A stretch of 64,000 bases of DNA from Thalassobacter stenotrophicus (GTDB lineage Bacteria; Pseudomonadota; Alphaproteobacteria; Rhodobacterales; Rhodobacteraceae), in the NCBI RefSeq assembly GCF_001458315.1, contig NZ_CYRX01000024.1, positions 1-64,000 on the forward strand, given 5' to 3'. Numbering within the stretch: the first letter of the stretch is position 1; every line of letters begins with the position of its first letter. Shown here piece by piece: positions 40,268 to 49,522 of this stretch. The notes beneath the pieces were generated by a model. That model was given only the letters and a program-made list of their open reading frames with translations. It searched no databases and was not told where the DNA came from. A program made the translations under genes and the position numbers.

Positions 40268-42894
40268 AGCTGCGCAGCCTCAAACTGCACAATGTGCGCC
40301 GCTTTGCGGGCCAAACCGCGCAGATCGGCCCGTTTGGGGATGGCCTGACGACGATCACAGCCGAAAACGAGCAGGGCAAATCGACGTTCTTTGACGCTCT
40401 GCACGTCCTGCTGTTCTCAGCCCACAGCTCGCAGTCGCAGGAGGTGAAATCGTTACAGCCGCACTCCGGCGGGCCGGTTCAGATCGCGGCTGAGATTGAG
40501 CTGGATGGCCATAACTATCGGATCGAGAAAACCTACCTGCAACAGCGCAGCGCGCAAGTGATCGACGCGAGCACGGGCGCAATCGTGCAACAAGCGGGTG
40601 ATGCGGAAGCTTGGATCGAGGCGCATATCCTGCGCGCGCACAAAGGACCGACGGGTCTGTTGTGGGTGCGCCAAGGTATGAGCCATGTGGACCCAACCGG
40701 CCGCGACAAAGATGCGGACAACCTCGCCGCGCGGCGCGATCTGATGTCGAGCGTGCAAGGCCAGATTGACACCGTAACCGGCGGGCGGCGCATGGACCGG
40801 ATCGTTGGCCGCGCCCGCGCAGAACTGGATACGCTGGCCACCAAGACCCTCCGCCCCAAGGCAAACGGCCCCTGGAAAGACGCTGAGGATACCGCTGAAG
40901 CGCTTGAGCTGAGCTGTGATCAGTTGCAGCAACAGGTGCGCAAACTTTCTGCCGCGCTCAGCCAGAAACGCAGTGCCAAGGCGCGGCTGAGTGCCCTGAA
41001 TGACCCCGAACTTGCCCAGACCAGAGCCGCGAAAATCAAAGCGGCGGCTGAGGCACTCAAGACCGCGCAAGGGCATCTTGCCAAGCTCAACGAAGCCTCC
41101 GCAGCGCTGGATTTGATCACCCGAGAGGAGGCTTTGGTCGCCCAATCCCTCCGGGATATGGACGCGATGCGTGACCGCCGCGCGACCCTTCTGCGGGACC
41201 TAAAGGCTCAAGAGGACGCTCATGCAAAGGCCACGCAGGCGGAGGCGTCAGCGGCCCAAGCGCTGAGTGCGCAAAAAGAAAAGCTCGCCACGGCTCAAGC
41301 GGACCGCCAAGACCTTGAAGCCGCACGTCAGGCCGCACAAAAAGCGCAAGCGACCGCACAGAAATGGGACCGCCTGCGCGCCCTTACCCGCACCCGAGAC
41401 GCACTGATCGCACCGCGCGCCGCGTTGCAGGACGCGCAAACCGCGCTCAGCACGACGCCCGAGGTCACATCAGCCGATATCGAAGCATTGGACGCCTTAC
41501 GGATCAGCCTGACAGTCGCGGAGGAGCGCCATAACGCGGCAGCCGCCAAGGTGGTCTTGCGCCCCGAGGGCCATGCCAAGGCCACGCGCGATGGCGCCCT
41601 CATTGCCCCAGAAACCGATCTGCCGATCGACGCGGACATGACGATAACGCTTGAGGGGTACGGCGCGGTGCGGCTTGTGCCCGGATCGGCTGCAGACAGG
41701 GGCAAGCGCGACGCATTGCGCACACAGATGGCCTCACAGCTGGCAGCCCTTGGCGTCGCCGACGTGCCAGCCGCTCGCGCAGCCCTGTCCGCGCGGCAAG
41801 AGGCCAAGGCAGGTGCCGCAACGGCCAGGGCGCAGATCGCGGCCTTGGCGCCGGATGGCACGGACGCGCTGGAAGCAACCTGGCGCACGCTTTGCGCGGA
41901 GCTAGACCATGCCGCAGATGCGCCCTTGCCTGCCCCAACTCATGAGACGCAAACCACTCAAACGCTAGATCAGACCGCGCATAAGCTGGACGCAGAGATT
42001 GAGGCCGCCCGTGCGCCCCTAGACGCACTGCAACAGGCCGTGACCCAAGCAATCACCGCACGTGCAAAGGCCACCGGCGCGTTAGAGCGGCTTGCCACTG
42101 AACAACAGGCGTTAGCCCCCGCCCCTGATGAAGACAGCCAACGGACCGACCTAGAGGCAAAGCGCACCTCACTGGCCGAGCAACGCGCCAAGGCCGACGC
42201 GGAGGTCGCGACGCTGCAAGCCATCACACCGGATGTGAGCGCCCTAGAAGCCGCGCACCAACGCCTGATCGGGGCACAAACCGCCGATGAAACGGAACGC
42301 CGCGCGCTTGAATTACAACTCGCGGGACTAACGGCTGAGATCGGTGTGCAAGCAGATGCCGGCGTAGAAGAAAAGCTGGCTGAGACCGAGGGGCAGTTGG
42401 TTCAGGCCCGCACACGTGCGGCCCGCTATGCCCAAGAAGCGCAGGCCTGGGCATTGTTGATCCAAGAGCTAGAGGATGCCCGGCAAGCCGCGCAGGAGAC
42501 CTATTTCGCACCCATACGGGCCGAATTGACACCACTTTTGGCGCAATTGCACGCCGGGGCCGCGTTCGATCTGGACCCTGATAAAATGCTTGTCCGCTCA
42601 ATCACACGCGACGGTGTGACCGACACCCTCGATGTGCTTTCGGGTGGCGCCTATGAGCAAATTGCGATCCTGACGCGGCTGGCCTTTGCCCGTCTGTTTG
42701 CCAAACAAGGCCAACACGTACCGATCATTTTGGACGACGCGCTGGTGCACACAGACGATGCGCGGATCGAGGCGATGTTTACCATGCTAGCCCAGACCGC
42801 GCAGAACCAGCAGATCATCGTCCTAAGCTGTCGGACGCGCGCCTTCTCAGACCTGGGCGGCACCCGCGCGGCCATCCGCGTGGGCGTTAATTAA
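40264..42894 (+). CDS. SbcC/YhaN-like SMC-type ATPase
   Basis: An 876-residue ABC/SMC ATPase. The N-terminal half-site includes ITAENEQGKSTFFDAL (Walker A) and long alanine-rich coiled coils flank a central beta-rich segment (about 430-490). The C-terminal half-site has DVLSGGAYEQIAILTRLA (signature) and VPIILDDALVHTDD (Walker B). No CxxC zinc hook is present: the only cysteines are three isolated ones near residues 218, 545 and 862. It would act with the upstream nuclease in DNA repair. Its stop overlaps that of the convergent Usp gene. Confidence 0.85.
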   Translation: MKLRSLKLHNVRRFAGQTAQIGPFGDGLTTITAENEQGKSTFFDALHVLLFSAHSSQSQEVKSLQPHSGGPVQIAAEIELDGHNYRIEKTYLQQRSAQVIDASTGAIVQQAGDAEAWIEAHILRAHKGPTGLLWVRQGMSHVDPTGRDKDADNLAARRDLMSSVQGQIDTVTGGRRMDRIVGRARAELDTLATKTLRPKANGPWKDAEDTAEALELSCDQLQQQVRKLSAALSQKRSAKARLSALNDPELAQTRAAKIKAAAEALKTAQGHLAKLNEASAALDLITREEALVAQSLRDMDAMRDRRATLLRDLKAQEDAHAKATQAEASAAQALSAQKEKLATAQADRQDLEAARQAAQKAQATAQKWDRLRALTRTRDALIAPRAALQDAQTALSTTPEVTSADIEALDALRISLTVAEERHNAAAAKVVLRPEGHAKATRDGALIAPETDLPIDADMTITLEGYGAVRLVPGSAADRGKRDALRTQMASQLAALGVADVPAARAALSARQEAKAGAATARAQIAALAPDGTDALEATWRTLCAELDHAADAPLPAPTHETQTTQTLDQTAHKLDAEIEAARAPLDALQQAVTQAITARAKATGALERLATEQQALAPAPDEDSQRTDLEAKRTSLAEQRAKADAEVATLQAITPDVSALEAAHQRLIGAQTADETERRALELQLAGLTAEIGVQADAGVEEKLAETEGQLVQARTRAARYAQEAQAWALLIQELEDARQAAQETYFAPIRAELTPLLAQLHAGAAFDLDPDKMLVRSITRDGVTDTLDVLSGGAYEQIAILTRLAFARLFAKQGQHVPIILDDALVHTDDARIEAMFTMLAQTAQNQQIIVLSCRTRAFSDLGGTRAAIRVGVN

Positions 42895-43727
42895 TGGCTC
42901 ATCAAGACCGGAATGTTGGCCCGCGCGGCGATGTCATGGGTAACCCCGCCGATCAGACCTTCGCGCAGGGGCGAATGTTCATACGCCCCCATCACCAACA
43001 GTCCAGCGCCGGTTTTTTCACAATGTGAAACAAGCGTATCCGCGATGGGCCGCCGCTCCCGCGGGAGTTCGGTTAGCGTGACTTTGACGTCATGCCGATC
43101 TAATACCATTGCCACGTCGATCCCCGGCAAACTGTCCGCGAGGGGCGAGCGCCCGACAGAGACGATCTCAACCTCGGCTTCGGTTTTCAGGATTTGCATT
43201 GCATCCGCCAAGGCCCGCGCCGCTGCGCGCCCACCATCCCACGCAATCACGGCACGCCCGTTAAACACACTTCCCGTGTGGTTCGCAGGAAAGGTCATCA
43301 CAGGGCGCCCGCTGTCAAAGGCCACGCGATCGGGATGAATTTCGATGTGCGCCAAGTTATGCTCATCGTTGGTCTCGTGCATGCCGAGCACAGTTAGGTC
43401 AAACAACCGCGCATACCGCGCCACCGTGCGCTGCACTGAGCCGCCGCTATCGATCCAATGCAGCTTATCTGCCGGGACATTACGGCACGCTTCAAAGAAC
43501 TTTTGTTGAATTTCGGCTGTCGGGCTATCGGCGGCCTCTAGAATGGCGGCCTGTACCGCCGCAGGCATCCAGTTTTGCTTGATCTGACGCGACAGCATCG
43601 GATTGCCATGCGCAAACAGACCATTGAGATGCGCATCAAAGTATTTCTGCACGGTAACCGCCCCGGCAAGGGCGGCGTCTGAGCCGGGCAGGCCGTTGTA
43701 GGCGACAAGGATATTTTTGATGCTCAT
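42891..43727 (-). CDS. universal stress protein with two Usp domains
   Basis: A 278-residue tandem UspA protein. The first domain begins IKNILVAYNGLPGSDAALAGA; the second includes AVIAWDGGRAAARALADAM and ends with the nucleotide-binding pattern LLVMGAYEHSPLREGLIGGVTHDI, typical of ATP-type Usp (G-2x-G-9x-G-like loop). Its start overlaps the stop of the ketopantoate-reductase-like gene, placing it last in the second TTT operon. Role in stress or metabolite sensing is inferred. Confidence 0.85.
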   Translation of the reverse strand: MSIKNILVAYNGLPGSDAALAGAVTVQKYFDAHLNGLFAHGNPMLSRQIKQNWMPAAVQAAILEAADSPTAEIQQKFFEACRNVPADKLHWIDSGGSVQRTVARYARLFDLTVLGMHETNDEHNLAHIEIHPDRVAFDSGRPVMTFPANHTGSVFNGRAVIAWDGGRAAARALADAMQILKTEAEVEIVSVGRSPLADSLPGIDVAMVLDRHDVKVTLTELPRERRPIADTLVSHCEKTGAGLLVMGAYEHSPLREGLIGGVTHDIAARANIPVLMSH

Positions 43728-44707
43728 GCCCCGTACAACCCCGCTGTGCGGCCGCGCAATTTGGTGAGCGCGAGGACCGTATCGATGATCGGCGTGGGCG
43801 TGTCTGTCACGCGGCCAAGCTCCTGCACGGACCCCAAGAGGGCGTCAATTTCCATAGGCCGTCCCTGTTCCAAATCCTGCAACATGGATGTGCGGTGCGC
43901 GCCGACAGCGGCTCCTCCGTCGATCCGACGGTCCACGTCTATGGGAAATTTGACGCCCAGCTTTTCAGCGATGGCTTGCGCCTCTAGCATCATGTTGCGC
44001 GCAACGGGGCGGGTGCCTTCGTCGGTGCACAGCACGTCGAGTGTTGCGTGCGTCAGGGCCGAGATCGGGTTAAACGACAGGTTCCCCCACAGCTTCACCC
44101 AAATCTCATCGCGCAGCCGTGGGCGAACGGGCGCCTTCAGGCCCGCCGCAGACAGCGCCTTGGACAGCGCCATGGCACGCTCGGATTTTGATCCGTCAGG
44201 CTCCCCCAATGAGAACCTGTTGCCTTCGATATGTTTGATGGTGCCGGGTTCTTGGACCTCAGCCGCTGGGTACACCACACAGCCCAACACGCGGTCTGGA
44301 CCAAAGCCGTCCCATTGCGCATTGCCGGGATCAACACTGGCCAGCCGCGTACCTTCCAGCGCGCCACCAATTTTGTGAAAATACCACCACGGCACGCCGT
44401 TTACGCCCGACACGATGGTCGTATTTGGCCCAATCAGCGGCTGCATGTTGGGCACGACTGCGGGCACCGAGTGAGCCTTGAGCGTGACAATTACATAGTC
44501 CTGAGGACCAAGATCAGCGGGATTATCGCTGGCCGTGACGCCCACGGTTTGCGGTGCGCCGTCTTCCTCAATCAGGGTTAAGCCCTTGGCTTGCATGGCG
44601 GCCAGATGCGGGCCGCGTGCCACCAAGGACACGTCCGCCCCGGCTTGCGCCAATTTCACGCCCATATAGCCGCCGATCGCGCCGGCGCCGAATACACAGA
44701 TTTTCAT
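43724..44707 (-). CDS. 2-dehydropantoate 2-reductase family protein
   Basis: An NADPH-dependent ketopantoate-reductase-type enzyme (327 residues). N-terminal Rossmann motif CVFGAGAIGGYMG, middle VVTLKAHSVPAVVP and the catalytic lysine region EIWVKLWGNLSFNPISALTHA are intact. It may make pantoate for CoA, but it lies inside an operon with a TTT transporter and an acyl-CoA ligase, so it may reduce another 2-oxo acid. I leave out panE for that reason. It sits four bases after the ligase gene and overlaps the Usp gene. Confidence 0.85.
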   Translation of the reverse strand: MKICVFGAGAIGGYMGVKLAQAGADVSLVARGPHLAAMQAKGLTLIEEDGAPQTVGVTASDNPADLGPQDYVIVTLKAHSVPAVVPNMQPLIGPNTTIVSGVNGVPWWYFHKIGGALEGTRLASVDPGNAQWDGFGPDRVLGCVVYPAAEVQEPGTIKHIEGNRFSLGEPDGSKSERAMALSKALSAAGLKAPVRPRLRDEIWVKLWGNLSFNPISALTHATLDVLCTDEGTRPVARNMMLEAQAIAEKLGVKFPIDVDRRIDGGAAVGAHRTSMLQDLEQGRPMEIDALLGSVQELGRVTDTPTPIIDTVLALTKLRGRTAGLYGA

Positions 44708-44711
44708 AGGC

Positions 44712-46241
44712 TCAGGCTTTCTCTACCAAACCCAGCTTTTCGGCGAGGCCGATCCGCTGCATTTTACCAGTCGCGCCTTTGGGGATCTCATCCATGATGA
44801 TCACCTTGCGCGGCACCTTGAAGTCGGCCATGCGCTCAGCCGCGAAGTCGCGGATATCGCGTTCCGTCGCGGTGCTGCCTTCTTTTAGGACAACGGCGGC
44901 CGCGACTTCTTCGCCAAGCTTGGAATGCGGCAAGGCAAAGGTCACCACCTGCGCGATATCGGCATGATCCAGCAGAACACCGTCCACCTCCAGCGGGCTG
45001 ATCTTTTCGCCGCCACGGTTGATGATTTCCTTCAACCGCCCTGTTAGGTGCAGGTAGCCGTCCTCATCAAAGGCGCCCTGATCACCGGTGCGGAACCACC
45101 GCGCGCCGTCCGCCTCAAAGAAACTTTTGGCGTTAGCGTCCGGGTTGCTTTCGTAGCCGGGGGTGACGTTCGGGCCCGAGATCACGACCTCTCCGGTGCC
45201 CTCGATCAAGTGGTTCTCAAGCTCATGCGCGATGCGGACCTTGGGACCTGCTTCTACACCCACGGCACCGGGCTTTTGGGCGCGCGGGGGCAACGGGTTG
45301 GAGGCCATCTGGTGCGCAGCTTCGGTCATGCCGTAGCCTTCGATCACGGGCGCGCCAAAGGTTTTTTCCAGTTCCAGCATCACCTGCGCGGGCAAGGACG
45401 CCGACGAGGACCGCAAGAACCGGAGGCGCGCGGCATCAATCACGTCGCGATTGCGGCTGGCACGGGTCAGGATCGCCTGATGCATTGTGGGCACGGCGGT
45501 GTACCATGTTGGGTTCGCCTCCTCCATCATTGCGAAGAAATTCAACGCGTTGAAGCCCGGCGTACAAAAGATCGAAGCCCCCGACGCAAGTGACGCGGAC
45601 ACCGCGGCAATCAATCCGTGGATGTGAAACAGCGGCATTACGTTCATGCAGCAATCCTCTGGCGTGAGGTCTAGACTGTCCCGGATATGCTGGGCAGAGG
45701 CCGCAACATTAGACTGCAACAAAGGCACGATTTTGGGCCGCGATGTGGTGCCGGACGTATGCAGGATCAGGGCCACGTCGTCAGCTGCCGGTGCGCGCGA
45801 CGCGCTGCCAGATAAGTCGGACGAGAGCGTGAAGTACCCCGCCGCGGCCCCCTCAGGCACGCTGAGGCGGATAATCGCCATGCCCAACCGCTGAGCCGCC
45901 GCAAAGGCCGGGCCGTCGTAGCCGCCTTCGACGAGCAGGGCCTTGGCGTTCAAATCCTCAAGGTAAAACACGTATTCATCTTCGCGGTATGCAGGGTTCA
46001 GGGGGGCAGTTGTGGCGGCCTGCGCCACAGTGGCAAAAGCTGTCGCCATTTCGGGCCCATTGGGCAGCACGATGGCCACGCGGTCGCTGGCATCAATCCC
46101 CATGCCATGCAGTGCCGTCGCGACCTCATCCCCCAAGGTCCGCAGCGCGCCGTAGCTGAGCCACGTACGCCCCGGCGCCCCAATCGCAGGCGCATCCCCG
46201 GCATGATCCGCGATCAACGCTTTCAAGCTCGTTTCCATCAA
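44712..46241 (-). CDS. acyl-CoA ligase, oxalyl-CoA-synthetase (AAE3/Pcs60)-like
   Basis: An AMP-forming acyl-CoA ligase of 509 residues. The AMP motif is LHTSGTTSRPKIVPL, followed by MPLFHIHGLIAAV, EGYGMTEAAHQMASNPLPP and TGDQGAFDEDGYLHLTGRLKEIINRGGEKISP, with the catalytic lysine in PKGATGKMQRIGL. From memory the TSGTTSRPK and MTEA-H-M-SNPLP segments match the plant AAE3/yeast Pcs60 oxalyl-CoA synthetases closely. It is downstream of tctA in an operon. Likely substrate is a small carboxylate such as oxalate; this is inference. Confidence 0.85.
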   Translation of the reverse strand: MMETSLKALIADHAGDAPAIGAPGRTWLSYGALRTLGDEVATALHGMGIDASDRVAIVLPNGPEMATAFATVAQAATTAPLNPAYREDEYVFYLEDLNAKALLVEGGYDGPAFAAAQRLGMAIIRLSVPEGAAAGYFTLSSDLSGSASRAPAADDVALILHTSGTTSRPKIVPLLQSNVAASAQHIRDSLDLTPEDCCMNVMPLFHIHGLIAAVSASLASGASIFCTPGFNALNFFAMMEEANPTWYTAVPTMHQAILTRASRNRDVIDAARLRFLRSSSASLPAQVMLELEKTFGAPVIEGYGMTEAAHQMASNPLPPRAQKPGAVGVEAGPKVRIAHELENHLIEGTGEVVISGPNVTPGYESNPDANAKSFFEADGARWFRTGDQGAFDEDGYLHLTGRLKEIINRGGEKISPLEVDGVLLDHADIAQVVTFALPHSKLGEEVAAAVVLKEGSTATERDIRDFAAERMADFKVPRKVIIMDEIPKGATGKMQRIGLAEKLGLVEKA

Positions 46242-46273
46242 TCCATCCCTCGTCTTGTAAATCTTAATTGGTT

Positions 46274-47791
46274 TTATTCTGCAGGCGAAAGGTCGCGCCG
46301 CAACAGGCGTTTTACGTGTTTCAACATCGGCAGCACAAAGAAGAGTGCGGCAATCGCCATGAATGTGCCCGATATTGGCCGCTCAACAAAGGCCATCATA
46401 TTGCCCTGCTCCGCGATCAATGTCTGGCGGAAGCTGCGTTCCATCAACGGGCCCAGCACGAGCGCCAGCACCAGTGGCGCCATAGGGTAGTCCGCTTTGC
46501 GCAGAACGTAGCCCACGACACCGAAGCCCACAATCAGCCAGACATCATGTAGCTTTTGGCTGGGCGCAAAGCCCCCGACCAGACACAGCACAAACACCAG
46601 TGAACACAGCACAGTGAACGGCATCCGAAGCGCCCAGACGAACAGCGGGATCAGTGCCAGGTTAACCAGCACCGCAAATAGGTTGGCCGTGTAAAGCGAC
46701 GAAATCAGGCCCCACACAAAATCGGGCTGTTCAATGAACAACATCGGGCCGGGAACCAGCCCCCACATGACCATGCCGCCCAGCAACAACGCTGTCGTGG
46801 GTGAGCCGGGAATGCCAAGCGTCAGCATCGGCAAGAGCGACCCTGTTGAAGCTGCGTTGTTCGCCGTTTCGGGGGCTGCAACGCCCTCAATCGCACCCTT
46901 GCCGAAGGTCTCCGGCTTTTTGGAAAGCAGCTTTGCGATGCCATAGGACATAAGCGCTGCAGGCGTCGCACCTGCTGCGGGTAACATACCAACAAAGAAG
47001 CCAAGAAAGGAGCCGAAGCTCATGGTTTTCCAAAGTTTATTGATCTCCTTCAGGCCGTACCACAACTCGCGGAAGGTGATCTTGGCAGGTGTGACTTGCG
47101 GCGCGCTTTTCTGGGTTTCGATCGTGTAGAGGATTTCACCCACGCCGTAGATACCGATGGCGAGCACCAGAAAACTGATCCCCGAATAGAACCCTGGCTG
47201 GTCAAAGAAAATCAGACGCGGATCGCCAGAAATAAGGTCCAGCCCGACGGCCGACAGCACAAGGCCGAGACAGATCATGATGATCGTTTTAAGGACGTCA
47301 TCACCGCCAAGCCCCACAAAGGTGGTGAATGCCAACAGAACAAGCGCGAATTCCTCAGCCGGACCGAACGCGAGGGCCACATCCGCAAGGGGCACAGCAA
47401 ACAGCGTGAACAGCACGACCGAAATCGTGCCACCAACGAAAGATGCGGCCGCCGCAGCAATCAGGGCCAGCCCCGCCTTGCCCTGCTGCGCCATTGGTCG
47501 GCCATCAAAGGTCGTCGCGACTGCCGTTGACGCGCCGGGAATACCCAACAGGATCGAGCTGATCGCGCCCCCGTACATCGCGCCATAATAGATCGCACAG
47601 AGTAGAATGATGGCAGACGACGGCGGCACGATAAAGGTGATGGGCAGCACAATGGCCACCCCGTTGACCGAACCCAGCCCCGGCATTGCGCCTATGAACA
47701 GGCCCGCCGTGACCCCGATCATTACGATCAGGATGTTGATGGGCATCAATGATGTGGCGAAGCCTTCGCCAAGGTATCCAAGCAGTTCCAT
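46274..47791 (-). CDS. tctA: TctA-type large membrane subunit, second TTT system
   Basis: The permease of a second TTT transporter (505 residues). Signatures are MPGLGSVNGVAIVLPITFI, AISSILLGIPGASTAVATT, VGMLPAAGATPAALMSYGIAK and IEGVAAPETANNAASTGSLLPML. It lies between tctB (12 bases upstream) and the ligase gene. It differs clearly from the tctA at 13082, so the two systems probably take different substrates. Confidence 0.92.
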   Translation of the reverse strand: MELLGYLGEGFATSLMPINILIVMIGVTAGLFIGAMPGLGSVNGVAIVLPITFIVPPSSAIILLCAIYYGAMYGGAISSILLGIPGASTAVATTFDGRPMAQQGKAGLALIAAAAASFVGGTISVVLFTLFAVPLADVALAFGPAEEFALVLLAFTTFVGLGGDDVLKTIIMICLGLVLSAVGLDLISGDPRLIFFDQPGFYSGISFLVLAIGIYGVGEILYTIETQKSAPQVTPAKITFRELWYGLKEINKLWKTMSFGSFLGFFVGMLPAAGATPAALMSYGIAKLLSKKPETFGKGAIEGVAAPETANNAASTGSLLPMLTLGIPGSPTTALLLGGMVMWGLVPGPMLFIEQPDFVWGLISSLYTANLFAVLVNLALIPLFVWALRMPFTVLCSLVFVLCLVGGFAPSQKLHDVWLIVGFGVVGYVLRKADYPMAPLVLALVLGPLMERSFRQTLIAEQGNMMAFVERPISGTFMAIAALFFVLPMLKHVKRLLRRDLSPAE

Positions 47792-47803
47792 AGCCGAGGT
47801 CCC

Positions 47804-48304
47804 CTAGAAGAAGCGCGCGTATAGCGGGAAGAACCACGGCTCTGTCCAGCCTTTGGGCAGCAGGATTTTGAGCGTGACTTCGAAGAAAAAGAATAAAAAG
47901 ACGGGTGTGCAGATGGTGAGTGCGCCGGTCAGAACCCAACCATGTTTGCCGTAGATCTTGAGGTACCAAAGCAGGAACATCGGGATCGCAATATAGGCAC
48001 CCGCGAACGGCAAGGCCGCCACAGTCGCCGTCAGTGCAAGCGTCACCACCACAACAGACCTCAGCGTATCTGGGTCGAAAAACGGTGTGTCATCCTTGGC
48101 GAAGGGTGCACTGTCCTTGAATGAACGCAGGACAATCCCCCCTGCACACAAGAACATGATCCCCGAGAGCCAGAACGGAAAGGCGCCGCCCCCCGGCCCG
48201 CCTGTCATCCCATTCCACCCAATGGGGAGCGCACTGGCGTGCCACATAAAATATACCGAAAGGACCATAATCCCCGCGGCAAGAACGCGATCTGCAGTCA
48301 GCAT
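47804..48304 (-). CDS. tctB: TctB-type small membrane subunit, second TTT system
   Basis: A 166-residue membrane protein with four predicted helices (about 5-22, 40-58, 85-110, 117-145). The start is taken as the ATG at 48304, after the hairpin that separates it from tctC; a longer reading to 48364 would place that hairpin inside the coding region. Assignment relies on topology and operon order. Confidence 0.83.
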   Translation of the reverse strand: MLTADRVLAAGIMVLSVYFMWHASALPIGWNGMTGGPGGGAFPFWLSGIMFLCAGGIVLRSFKDSAPFAKDDTPFFDPDTLRSVVVVTLALTATVAALPFAGAYIAIPMFLLWYLKIYGKHGWVLTGALTICTPVFLFFFFEVTLKILLPKGWTEPWFFPLYARFF

Positions 48305-48328
48305 GATAGTCTCAACTTTCCCACCCAA

Positions 48329-48358
48329 ACAGGCGCGCAGTTTCCCCCGCGCGCCTGT
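48329..48358 (-). terminator. attenuator hairpin between tctC and tctB, second TTT operon
   Basis: Perfect ten-base stem ACAGGCGCGC / GCGCGCCTGT with a ten-base loop, read on the minus strand into TTTGGG. It lies between tctC and tctB exactly as in the first TTT operon. The short T tract suggests partial termination or 3' end protection. Confidence 0.65.
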
Positions 48359-48381
48359 AATCATTTATGTCCGGATTAAGC

Positions 48382-49359
48382 TCAGGAGCCTTGCTCGCTC
48401 ATCTCCAGCAGAGAGGCGTGCTTTTCACGTTCCACGAGGAAGTATTCCCCCAATGCATCGCCCGTCAGGAAATCTGGCGCGAGGGATTTCTCGGATGTGT
48501 AGGTCTGCCACTCTTCCGAGGCGTTCAGCTTTTCGAACATTTCGGTGTAGTAGGCGACGGCCTCTGGTGCCATGCCCGCTGGTGCCACAAAGGACCGCTG
48601 CATGTCATAGACCAGTTCATGGCCCAACTCGGTCATGGTTGGTGTGTCGGGGAAAGCCGCCAACCGTGTGGGCGTGAACGTCGCGATGGGGCGCGACTTA
48701 CCAGCGGTGAAAAAGCCCAACTGCTCGGACGGGTTGTTAACAGTGCTATCGATGTGGCCGCCTACGAGGTTCTTAGCCACGTCACCGCCCCCTTTGAAGG
48801 GCACATACGTAATCTCAAGACCGAACTCGTTTTCCAGCATGGATGTAACCAAGCTGTCTTCTTGCCCAGTGCCGGTGCCACCCATCTTCCACTGGCCGCC
48901 CGAGGCACGGACCGCAGCAACATAATCGTCGAGCGTGTAGATATCGCTGTCGGCATTCACCCACAAAACGAACGTATCCAGAGCCATTCGCGCAATTGGC
49001 GTAAACTCTTCGATGTTCACGCCGATGTCTGTGCGCAGCGGCGTGGTGTAAAGGCTGTTGAGCGTTGCCATAATCACATGGTTATCGCCCTCTTTGTCCT
49101 TGAGGTACCGCAGCGCCTCAGCGCCCGAACCACCACCCTTGTTCACCGGCAGGATCGGCATTGAGGCGAGGTTTTCTTTTTGGATGATGGACTGGAACAG
49201 CCGCGCCAAGCGATCAGCCCCGCCGCCCTGGCCCGCCATGATCACCATCTCGACAGGTTTCGACGGCTTCCAATCAGAAGCAAATGCGGGGGCAGTGGCG
49301 GCCAGTGCTGCGGATGCTGCAAGTGCCAAAGACAAGCGTCTTGTAAGTTTCAAAGTCAT
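48382..49359 (-). CDS. tctC: TctC-type substrate-binding protein, second TTT system
   Basis: A 325-residue Bug-family receptor. Signal peptide LSLALAASAALAATAPAFAS, then DWKPSKPVEMVIMAGQGGGADRLARLFQ. The ATG at 49359 has GGGAGG eight bases upstream, so 24 upstream residues are dropped. It is the first gene of the operon and diverges from the XRE-type regulator across about 160 bases. Confidence 0.92.
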   Translation of the reverse strand: MTLKLTRRLSLALAASAALAATAPAFASDWKPSKPVEMVIMAGQGGGADRLARLFQSIIQKENLASMPILPVNKGGGSGAEALRYLKDKEGDNHVIMATLNSLYTTPLRTDIGVNIEEFTPIARMALDTFVLWVNADSDIYTLDDYVAAVRASGGQWKMGGTGTGQEDSLVTSMLENEFGLEITYVPFKGGGDVAKNLVGGHIDSTVNNPSEQLGFFTAGKSRPIATFTPTRLAAFPDTPTMTELGHELVYDMQRSFVAPAGMAPEAVAYYTEMFEKLNASEEWQTYTSEKSLAPDFLTGDALGEYFLVEREKHASLLEMSEQGS

Positions 49360-49471
49360 ACGGAGGACCTCCCAATCCATGTGATTTCTGCTGCACGCTG
49401 AACGTGCCGTGTAAGGTGCAGGATGATCCAAGAAATATCTTCGTGAAAGAATGTTCCAAAATTAATCGTGT

Positions 49472-49498
49472 TTTGTTGTTAATTATTTCGACAACAAA
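49472..49498. promoter_or_regulatory. candidate operator between tctC and the XRE regulator
   Basis: TTTGTTGT and ACAACAAA form an eight-base inverted repeat 11 bases apart, in the AT-rich gap between the divergent genes. It is a good candidate site for the regulator encoded at 49523. Confidence 0.5.
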
Positions 49499-49522
49499 TT
49501 TATTATCTGTTATGTTGTAAAT

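Noticed and set aside
43724-44707. Naming this gene panE outright
   Set aside because: The fold is right, but operon context suggests another 2-oxo acid; the genome may have a separate panE.
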